This document shows, piece by piece, positions 45,726-53,053 of a DNA stretch of 64,000 nucleotides. A program made the position numbers and the translations under genes. The notes under the pieces were generated by a model that saw only the letters and a program-made list of their open reading frames with translations, was not told where the DNA came from and ran no database searches. The stretch is taken from positions 1 to 64,000 of the forward strand of contig JAEEVT010000001.1 of the NCBI GenBank assembly GCA_016291005.1, read 5' to 3'. The stretch comes from Prevotella sp. (GTDB lineage Bacteria; Bacteroidota; Bacteroidia; Bacteroidales; Bacteroidaceae). The first letter of the stretch is position 1. Every line of letters starts with the position of its first letter.

Positions 45726-47984
45726 ATGAAGAAACTGTTTACACTGATTGCTTTCCTGACGATGTTCATGGGAGCAAAAGCAGCAAACTGGGTTGAAGTC
45801 TACTCCATAGACTATTCAACTAACACAGGTTTCCCATTCTATGTGATGGGTTATGTACCAGAATGGGTTGACGGTGTCATGACCGACTACGGTGCAGACT
45901 TCAGGTATGCAACTCAGGATGTTCTTGATAACGGAGATAGTAATGGTAATGGCAAATTGGCAGAAGGAGAGTCTTCTGTTGGTTCAACGATGACCCAAGG
46001 CCAAGTAGAGTATCAGAAGGTAACGGGTGCTGGCCCATACTGGCACCAGTATTTCATCGCCGATGGTATTCCTACTGCAAACATGAGCAGTTATAAAGTC
46101 GTGGCAATGGTTAAAGCTTCAGAAGCTGTCAACATCAACATTAACATGGGTTGGAGTTGGAGTGAAGATCCTGCATCTGCTACTGTCTCTATCGGCACAG
46201 ATTGGACAGAGGTTGAATGGGAGTATAACGCTGTTAATGGTACTTCTTGTAACCTCGTAGCTCAGCCGGGTACTGCTACCGCAACTATCGAGTGGAAATC
46301 CTTAAAGGTCTATGAAGACCAGAGACAGTCTCGTCCGACCGTATGGCAGCAGTGGCTCACTAAGGATGGTAAGTCTCAAGTCATTGAGACTACCTTTGAT
46401 AAAGTTGCGGGTTATATGGGTAATGCCGAGACTCCTTGGGAAGATGCTACCGTAAGATTTGACGACCAGGAAAAGAACTATCTGATTTGCGCTTGGTCTA
46501 AGGAGAAGGGTAATAACATGAATGAAAATCAGGGTTGGGATCCGTTCCCTGCTAACATTGAAGTTGACCCAACTGATCCAAACAACCACGTGTTTGTTTG
46601 CCATGGTCAGCCTGCTACCACTGAAGGTGATGCTTCTGCATGGGACAACCAGTTCTGGATTGAGTCCCCCAAACAGTGGAAGGCTGGCGAACAGGTTAAG
46701 ATTAAATTCCGCTACAGGGCTTCAAAAACCGTTACTACGCAGACTCAGATTCACCATCAGAACCCCTCAGACTACATGACATGGCAAGGCCTTGGTGATG
46801 TTACTTTCACCGAAGAGTGGCAAGACTATGAAAAGGTTTACTCTTGGCCAAGCGATGGAGCTCGTACTGACGATACTGGTTGGTCGGTTGCTTTCAATCT
46901 GAATGCCAATGACAAGGAAGCTATTGACTTCTATTTCGACGATCTCTCTTGGGAGAGCATGGTACTTGACGAGGGTCTCTTTGTAGCCTCTGCTAACACA
47001 AAGGACGGTATCGAGTATGACTTCGACAATGCTATAGAATTTGTTTATGACGAGGGTGAACAAGCCTACAAAGCTATCGTTGGTGAAAGTGGCTGGGTTA
47101 ATGAGGTCATGATTTCAACCATTCGTGGTAACGATGCTTCCTTCAAGGGCGCTACGCTGAAGCCTGAGAACGCAAGTCTCGTAACGAGCGATCCTGACAA
47201 CTGGCCCAACTATGCTCCAGCAAGCAATGCTAAGATTAAGCTCAACGCAGCTGGTAAGTGGCAGATCATGGTTGACACTAGTGGTGGTCAGATGAACTTC
47301 GTCATGCTTGAGGGTGAACAACCTTCTGAGCCTGTTGATATCATCACTAACCCGATTGTGATTACCGTTAATGCTCTGGAGAGACAGCCGACAGCAGCTG
47401 AGCAGCCTGCTGACGAGGCAGCTGGCATCGCAGAAGGCACAGGTCAGCCTTGGGACAACCAGTTCTTTATTGTTGCAAACCGCGTGCTTGACGCTGGCGA
47501 GGAGACCGTTGTTGAGTTCGACTATGTAGCTACTAAGGAAGCTAATGCTTCTACACAGACTCACGCTCAGCCTGGTAGCTATATCCACAATGCTGCTATT
47601 GGTAATGTGAACTTCACAACTGAGGAGCAGCACTTCCAGGCTGATTACAAGATTCCTGAGGAGGCTGCTGGTAAGGACGCACAGTCTATCGCATTCAACC
47701 TCGCTGAAATCAAGGAGGCTAACGACTATACCCTCAAGAACTTCAAGTGGTATCTGAAGTGTGATGTTGAAGGTAAGACTCCTGAGAATCTGATTAATGC
47801 AACTGGTGACGATAACTTCAAGAGCAAGGTTGTTGGTGGCGATATCGTTCCTGCTGGCATTGAGACCGTAACTACCGAAAACAAGAAGGTATCTAACGTT
47901 ACATACAACCTCGCCGGTCAGCGCGTGTCTAAGGAATACAAGGGCATCGTGATCAGAAACGGCAAAAAGGCTGTGGTTAAGTAA
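45726..47984 (+). CDS. Secreted multi-CBM protein with type IX-like tail
   Basis: 752 residues with signal peptide (LFTLIAFLTMFMGAKA). At least three beta-sandwich modules follow. Two are internal duplicates: DNQFWIESPKQWKAGEQVKIKF... and DNQFFIVANRVLDAGEETVVEF..., each with TQTQIHHQ/TQTHAQP and later AFNLN/AFNLA. They resemble CBM4/9/22-type modules. The C-terminus VTYNLAGQRVSKEYKGIVIRNGKKAVVK is a sorting tail. No catalytic domain is seen, so it is probably a secreted or surface xylan-binding protein. Codon use (GCT, GGT, GTT) suggests high expression. Confidence 0.7.
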   Translation: MKKLFTLIAFLTMFMGAKAANWVEVYSIDYSTNTGFPFYVMGYVPEWVDGVMTDYGADFRYATQDVLDNGDSNGNGKLAEGESSVGSTMTQGQVEYQKVTGAGPYWHQYFIADGIPTANMSSYKVVAMVKASEAVNININMGWSWSEDPASATVSIGTDWTEVEWEYNAVNGTSCNLVAQPGTATATIEWKSLKVYEDQRQSRPTVWQQWLTKDGKSQVIETTFDKVAGYMGNAETPWEDATVRFDDQEKNYLICAWSKEKGNNMNENQGWDPFPANIEVDPTDPNNHVFVCHGQPATTEGDASAWDNQFWIESPKQWKAGEQVKIKFRYRASKTVTTQTQIHHQNPSDYMTWQGLGDVTFTEEWQDYEKVYSWPSDGARTDDTGWSVAFNLNANDKEAIDFYFDDLSWESMVLDEGLFVASANTKDGIEYDFDNAIEFVYDEGEQAYKAIVGESGWVNEVMISTIRGNDASFKGATLKPENASLVTSDPDNWPNYAPASNAKIKLNAAGKWQIMVDTSGGQMNFVMLEGEQPSEPVDIITNPIVITVNALERQPTAAEQPADEAAGIAEGTGQPWDNQFFIVANRVLDAGEETVVEFDYVATKEANASTQTHAQPGSYIHNAAIGNVNFTTEEQHFQADYKIPEEAAGKDAQSIAFNLAEIKEANDYTLKNFKWYLKCDVEGKTPENLINATGDDNFKSKVVGGDIVPAGIETVTTENKKVSNVTYNLAGQRVSKEYKGIVIRNGKKAVVK

Positions 47985-48007
47985 TATATTTCAATAAATA
48001 TATTCAA

Positions 48008-48034
48008 ACCATTACCCCAAGGGTAATTTTTAGA
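48008..48034 (+). terminator. Terminator of the Xus operon
   Basis: ATTACCC, loop CAA, GGGTAAT then TTTTT, about 25 bases after the stop at 47984. Confidence 0.7.
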
Positions 48035-48046
48035 ACTTTACATGTG

Positions 48047-48150
48047 AAAGTGTCGGGCTCGCGATGAGTCCGACACCTTTTGTTTAGAAAGTGTCGGATG
48101 ACTGTCCGACACCTTTTGTAATAAAGTGTCGCAATAGGCGACACCTTTTT
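48047..48150. repeat. Three tandem AAAGTGTCG...CGACACCTTTT hairpins
   Basis: Hairpins at 48047-48082, 48088-48117 and 48124-48150 each pair GTGTCG(G) with (C)CGACAC, begin with AAA and end with CCTTTT(T). Loops differ in length and sequence while stems are conserved. They look like serial terminators or RNA-end structures. Confidence 0.75.
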
Positions 48151-48170
48151 CTATAGAAAAGTTCCAGAAG

Positions 48171-48293
48171 TTGCCGTGATTTCCTTCAATTATTGCCGTG
48201 ATTTCCTCAAGAAATCACGATGATTTCTTGCAATTATTACGGTGATTTCTTGCAATTATTACGGTGATTTCTGAAGGAAGTTACGGTGATTTT
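48171..48293. repeat. REP-like array, five TTGCCGTGATTTC-type units
   Basis: TTGCCGTGATTTC at 48171 and 48193, an inverted GAAATCAC near 48211, then TTACGGTGATTT(C/T) at 48237, 48259 and 48281, mostly spaced 22 bases. It shares the 13-mer with the hairpin at 7351. It ends about 37 bases before the helicase promoter. Confidence 0.75.
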
Positions 48294-48329
48294 TTCTGCC
48301 TAAAGTTTTGCGTATTGGGAAATAATGTG

Positions 48330-48337
48330 TACTTTTG
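48330..48337 (+). promoter_or_regulatory. -7 box of the helicase gene
   Basis: TACTTTTG followed by C, only about 10 bases before the ATG at 48348, so the transcript would be nearly leaderless. This excludes the longer in-frame reading from 48264. Confidence 0.55.
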
Positions 48338-48347
48338 CACCAATTGG

Positions 48348-50288
48348 ATGAGTGATAATGCCATACAGCAGTTGCAGCAACAACGCTTGCTGTTGCAACT
48401 GGAATATGAAACCGAGAAGGAAGCCTTCCGACAACAGACCGAGACGATGGGACTGGCGCGGAAGGTGGCACGAGGCGATGCCTGGTGGCCTTTGCGCGTG
48501 GGCAGAAGCTACTACAACTCGCTGAACCAACTCGCCGTAGAGGTGTTCCGCACAGCCGACACCGACGTAGAACACAACTTCGAGTTCGGACGGCCGGTGA
48601 TGTTCTTCCGCTGGGAAGAAGCTGATGGCGACATCCGGTATTTTAAGTTCACGGGCGTGGTAAGTTATGTCGATGGCGACAGGATGGTGGTCACGGTACT
48701 CGACAATGCGCCGCTCATTGACGTGCAGAGTGCCGAGCATGTCGGCGTCCAGCTGTCGTTCGACGAGACCAGCTACCGCACCATGATGGAAGCCTTAGAC
48801 CGTGTCATCCGTGCCAAAGGGCGGCTGGGTTATCTGCGCGACCTCTTTGCATCGCGACAGAAAGTCGAGACCTTCACCTTCCAGTCTATGCGTTTTCCTT
48901 ATCTAAACCCCGCTCAGGAGCGCGCCGTCAACGAGGTGTTGCGTGCTAAGGATGTCGCCATTGTGCATGGTCCGCCGGGGACTGGCAAGACGACGACCCT
49001 CGTCGAAGCCATCCGTGAGGCGCTGATGCGCGAGAGTCAAGTGCTGGTTTGTGCCCAAAGTAACATGGCTGTCGACTGGATCTCAGAGAAACTTGTCGAC
49101 CGTGGCATCAACGTGCTACGCATAGGCAACCCCACACGTGTCAACGACAAAATGCTGTCGTTCACCTACGAGCGCCGTTTCGAGGCTCATCCCGACTATC
49201 CCCAATTGTGGGCGTTACGTAAGGCCATCCGGGAGTTGAGAGCCCGGCGTAAAAGCGCTGGGAGCAGTTACCACCAGAAACTAGAGAGTCTGAAGAGCCG
49301 CGCCACGGAACTGGAGATACGGATTAATGGCGAACTGTTTGGCGAGGCCCGTGTCATTGCATCCACCTTGGTGGGTTCTGCCAACCGCCTATTAGACGGT
49401 CAGAAGTTCGGCACCTTATTTATAGACGAGGCCGCTCAGGCCTTGGAAGCCGCCTGCTGGATTCCACTCCGCCGTGTCAGCCGCGTGGTATTAGCCGGTG
49501 ACCACTGTCAGCTGCCCCCGACGGTCAAGAGCATCGCCGCTCTGAAAGCCGGACTGGGCGTTACCCTCATGGAGCGTTTAGTAGAGCGACACCCAGAGGC
49601 CGTCACCCTGCTGACCATCCAATACCGTATGTGCGACGACATCATGCGCTTCTCCAGCGACTACTTCTATCATAGCCAGGTGGAGAGCGCCCCTGAAGTC
49701 AAATATCGCAGCATCCTCGACCTTGACGTGGCGATGGAGTGGAAGACCCACCCCCAGCCCCTCCCTATAGGGAGGAGAGTAGATACTCCAAGCAATGATG
49801 TTGTCGGCGTGCAAGGTGATGACTCCCCTCCCTATAGGGAGGGGTTGGGGGAGGGTCTGTCTTTTGTAAATAAGGCCGAGGCGGAGCTGACGATGGATAC
49901 GTTGCAAGCTTATTTTGAACGCATCGGCAAGCAGCGTCTGTTGGAGGAGCGCATCGACGTCGGCATCATCTCACCCTACCGGGCCCAGGTGCAGTATCTG
50001 CGGCGACTCTTGATGAAGCGTGAATACTTCAAGCCCTTCCGTAGGCTCATCAGCGTCAATACCGTTGACGGCTTCCAGGGACAGGAGCGCGACGTCATCA
50101 TCATCTCCCTGGTTCGTTCCAACGACGAAGGACAGATAGGTTTCCTTCGCGACCTGCGCCGCATGAACGTTGCCATCACCCGAGCCCGCATGAAGGTCAT
50201 CATCCTCGGCGACCATCATACGCTGACTAAACATCCCTTCTACCGCCGCCTGTGGCAGTATGTACAAGGGTTGAAACAGAAAATATAA
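48348..50288 (+). CDS. UPF1/DNA2-like superfamily 1 helicase with an in-frame repeat insertion
   Basis: 646 residues from the ATG at 48348. Walker A is VHGPPGTGKTTT, followed by VCAQSNMAVDWIS, Walker B TLFIDEAAQALEA, VVLAGDHCQLPP, QYRMCDDIMRF and the motif V/VI region VDGFQGQERDVIIISLVRSN...RMNVAITRAR. It belongs to the SF1B AAA_11/AAA_12 helicases acting on RNA or DNA. Residues THPQPLPIGRRVDTPSN..., encoded at 49746-49856, are a 37-codon palindromic element inserted between the QYRM region and motif V. Neighbours are unrelated. Confidence 0.88.
   Translation: MSDNAIQQLQQQRLLLQLEYETEKEAFRQQTETMGLARKVARGDAWWPLRVGRSYYNSLNQLAVEVFRTADTDVEHNFEFGRPVMFFRWEEADGDIRYFKFTGVVSYVDGDRMVVTVLDNAPLIDVQSAEHVGVQLSFDETSYRTMMEALDRVIRAKGRLGYLRDLFASRQKVETFTFQSMRFPYLNPAQERAVNEVLRAKDVAIVHGPPGTGKTTTLVEAIREALMRESQVLVCAQSNMAVDWISEKLVDRGINVLRIGNPTRVNDKMLSFTYERRFEAHPDYPQLWALRKAIRELRARRKSAGSSYHQKLESLKSRATELEIRINGELFGEARVIASTLVGSANRLLDGQKFGTLFIDEAAQALEAACWIPLRRVSRVVLAGDHCQLPPTVKSIAALKAGLGVTLMERLVERHPEAVTLLTIQYRMCDDIMRFSSDYFYHSQVESAPEVKYRSILDLDVAMEWKTHPQPLPIGRRVDTPSNDVVGVQGDDSPPYREGLGEGLSFVNKAEAELTMDTLQAYFERIGKQRLLEERIDVGIISPYRAQVQYLRRLLMKREYFKPFRRLISVNTVDGFQGQERDVIIISLVRSNDEGQIGFLRDLRRMNVAITRARMKVIILGDHHTLTKHPFYRRLWQYVQGLKQKI
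49746..49856. repeat. 111-bp palindromic element inserted in frame in the helicase
   Basis: Arms of 35 bp at 49746-49780 and 49822-49856 are inverted copies with 3 mismatches (core CCCCTCCCTATAGGGAGG), round a 41-bp spacer. The length is 37 codons with no stop in the host frame. It belongs to the same family as the element at 61959-62075. Confidence 0.85.
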
Positions 50289-50386
50289 TCTTTATTTTTT
50301 AATTTTTAATTTTTAATGTGTGTATTGATGTAACATAGAATAAAGTTGCTGTTACTTTAAGCAAGGCGAAAGTCGAAAGATAGTCG

Positions 50387-50394
50387 TACCTTTG
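50387..50394 (+). promoter_or_regulatory. -7 box of the GH3-GH43-GH43-GH10 operon
   Basis: TACCTTTG followed by C, 33 bases before the ATG at 50428. Confidence 0.6.
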
Positions 50395-50427
50395 CAGCGT
50401 GTTTATCAGGCCAATAACATCCATCCA

Positions 50428-53019
50428 ATGAAATATCACTTATTATCAACGTTCGTAGCGGTCTGTGCCACCCTTCAGGTGTCGGCACAGACGCTACCTT
50501 TTCAAGACCCTAATTTGTCGGCCCGCCAACGTGCTGTCGACCTGTGTTCACGCTTGACCTTGGAGGAGAAGGCCATGCTGATGCTCGACGAGAGTCCTGC
50601 CATACCCCGCTTGGGAATCAAAAAGTTTTTCTGGTGGAGCGAGGCCCTGCATGGTGCTGCCAACCAGGGTAACGTCACCGTGTTCCCCGAGCCTATCGCT
50701 ATGGCAGCGTCGTTCAATCCAGACCTGCTGTATAAATGCTTCGATGTGGCCTCGACGGAATTCCGCGCCCAGTACAACGAACGTATGCAACGTGGCTCTG
50801 GCGAGGACGAGAAGTTTCACAGCCTCTCGGTGTGGACACCCAACGTGAATATCTTCCGCGACCCGCGTTGGGGTAGGGGACAGGAGACCTATGGCGAGGA
50901 TCCCTACCTGACCAGTGTGATGGGTACGCAGGTGGTGAAGGGCTTGCAAGGACCTGAAACGGCGAAATATCGTAAACTGTGGGCCTGCGCCAAGCACTAT
51001 GCCGTGCATAGCGGTCCGGAGTACACCCGCCACTCAGCCAACCTCACCAACGTGTCGCCCCGCGATATGTGGGAGACCTATATGCCCGCCTTCAAGACGC
51101 TGGTGCAGGACGCCAAGGTTCGTGAGGTGATGTGCGCCTACCAGCGACTTGACGATGACCCCTGCTGCGGCAGCCAGCGTCTGCTGCAGACCATCCTGCG
51201 TGATGACTGGGGATTCCAGTACCTTGTGGTAAGTGACTGCGGCGCCGTCAGCGACTTCTATGAGTCGCATAAGTCGTCCTCCGATGCCGTCCACGCCTCT
51301 GCCAAGGCAACGATAGCCGGTACCGACGTGGAGTGCGGCTATGGCTATGCCTACCGCAGCATTCCTGAGGCCGTGAAGCGTGGCTTCATGACCGAGGCCG
51401 AGGTAGACAAGCACGTCATCCGTCTCTTGGAAGGCCGATTCGACTTAGGTGAGATGGACGACCCGTTGCTCGTCGAGTGGTCGAAGATTCCCTACTCAGC
51501 GATGTCGACCAAGGCATCAGCCAACCTGTCCTTAGATATGGCTCGTCAGACCATCGTACTCTTACAGAACAAGAACAACATCCTGCCTTTGCAGAAGGGC
51601 AAGGAGAAGATAGCCGTCATTGGCCCGAACGCCGACAACACCCCGATGATGTGGGGTAACTACAACGGCCAGCCTAACCATACGATTACAATCCTTGATG
51701 GTATCAAGGATAAACAGAAGAAGATTTTTTATGCGAAGGGGTGCGACCTGACCTATGACCGTGTGTTCGACTGTCTGCTTGGCTCACAATGCAGCTTTGA
51801 GGGCAAGAAAGGCATGAAGGGCACCTTCTGGAACAATCGCAAAATGGAGGGCAAGCCAGTCACCACACAGTACTATACCCAGCCTTTAGCCGTAACCACC
51901 TTTGGCATGCACAACTTCGCCCCTGGCGTACAGTTGGAAGACTTCTCAGCGAAGTACGAGACCGTTTTCACCCCAAAGGAGGCCGGCGAATACGTCGTCA
52001 ACGTGGACGGCTGCGGCCACTTTGAACTCTACATCGACGGCGTACAGCAGTTCCGCCATCACATCTGGCGCACCACCCCCAACCGTGTAGCCATCCAAGC
52101 CGAGAAGGGCAAGAGCTACAATATCGAGGTGCGCTTCTCGCATATCCATACCTATAATGCTAATCTGGCCATCAATATCGCCAAGGAGTTCCCCATCGAC
52201 TATCAGGCAACCATTGACAAGCTGAAGGGTATCGACAAAGTCATCTTCGTAGGAGGTATCTCGCCGGCCCTCGAGGGTGAGGAGATGCCCGTTGATATCG
52301 ACGGCTTCAAGGGTGGCGACCGCACGCACATCGAACTGCCCGCCGTACAGCGTAACTTCCTGAAGGCGTTGAAGGCTGCCGGTAAGCAGGTCATCTTCGT
52401 CAACTGTTCCGGTTCGTGCATAGCCCTGCAGCCCGAGACTGAAACCTGCGAGGCCATTGTCCAGGCCTGGTATCCCGGCCAGGAAGGCGGAACAGCCGTA
52501 GCCGACGTACTCTTCGGCGACTATAATCCCTCTGGAAAACTGCCCGTGACCTTCTACAAGAACAGTAGTCAGTTGCCCGACTATGAGGACTACTCCATGA
52601 AGGGCCGCACCTATCGTTATTTCACCGACGCCCTGTACCCCTTTGGCTATGGTCTGAGCTATACGCAGTTCGAAATGAAGGGTGCTGGGGTAGAGAAAAA
52701 AGGTAATAACCCGACCGACTGGACGGTGACGGCCGTGGTAGCCAATACAGGCAAGTACGACGGCACAGAAGTCGTGCAAGTCTATATCCGCAATCTGCAA
52801 GATCCCGACGGTCCGCTGAAGTCGCTCCGTGCCTTTAAGCGTGTTGATGTAAAAGCCGGGCAAACAGCAACGGCAGTGATGGAGCTTGACAGTCGGTCGT
52901 TCGAGTTCTGGGATGCCGAGACCAACACGATGCGGGTGAAGCCAGGTAAGTACGAGATTCTCGTGGGCACCAGTTCCGACGACAAGAACTTTAAGAATCT
53001 GGCAGTCACATTCAAATGA
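50428..53019 (+). CDS. GH3 family beta-xylosidase/beta-glucosidase with PA14 domain
   Basis: 863 residues from the ATG at 50428; signal peptide MKYHLLSTFVAVCATLQVSAQ. The GH3 N-domain has nucleophile Asp270 in LVVSDCGAVSDF, plus KHYAVHSGPE and RDPRWGRGQETYGEDPYL. A PA14-like insertion at ~470-590 (KYETVFTPKEAGEYVVNVDGCGHFELYIDGVQQ) interrupts the second domain, as in several Prevotella xylosidases. A fibronectin III-like domain ends the protein. In a xylan locus its likely role is removing xylose from xylo-oligosaccharides, in the periplasm or outside. Confidence 0.92.
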   Translation: MKYHLLSTFVAVCATLQVSAQTLPFQDPNLSARQRAVDLCSRLTLEEKAMLMLDESPAIPRLGIKKFFWWSEALHGAANQGNVTVFPEPIAMAASFNPDLLYKCFDVASTEFRAQYNERMQRGSGEDEKFHSLSVWTPNVNIFRDPRWGRGQETYGEDPYLTSVMGTQVVKGLQGPETAKYRKLWACAKHYAVHSGPEYTRHSANLTNVSPRDMWETYMPAFKTLVQDAKVREVMCAYQRLDDDPCCGSQRLLQTILRDDWGFQYLVVSDCGAVSDFYESHKSSSDAVHASAKATIAGTDVECGYGYAYRSIPEAVKRGFMTEAEVDKHVIRLLEGRFDLGEMDDPLLVEWSKIPYSAMSTKASANLSLDMARQTIVLLQNKNNILPLQKGKEKIAVIGPNADNTPMMWGNYNGQPNHTITILDGIKDKQKKIFYAKGCDLTYDRVFDCLLGSQCSFEGKKGMKGTFWNNRKMEGKPVTTQYYTQPLAVTTFGMHNFAPGVQLEDFSAKYETVFTPKEAGEYVVNVDGCGHFELYIDGVQQFRHHIWRTTPNRVAIQAEKGKSYNIEVRFSHIHTYNANLAINIAKEFPIDYQATIDKLKGIDKVIFVGGISPALEGEEMPVDIDGFKGGDRTHIELPAVQRNFLKALKAAGKQVIFVNCSGSCIALQPETETCEAIVQAWYPGQEGGTAVADVLFGDYNPSGKLPVTFYKNSSQLPDYEDYSMKGRTYRYFTDALYPFGYGLSYTQFEMKGAGVEKKGNNPTDWTVTAVVANTGKYDGTEVVQVYIRNLQDPDGPLKSLRAFKRVDVKAGQTATAVMELDSRSFEFWDAETNTMRVKPGKYEILVGTSSDDKNFKNLAVTFK

Positions 53020-53053
53020 ACCAACCGTAAGTAAACAATAACTCAAGATAAAA

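Noticed and set aside
48171-48293. CRISPR-like array
   Set aside because: The units are only about 13 bp with spacers near 9 bp that are themselves similar, and no cas genes are present; REP-like repeats fit better.
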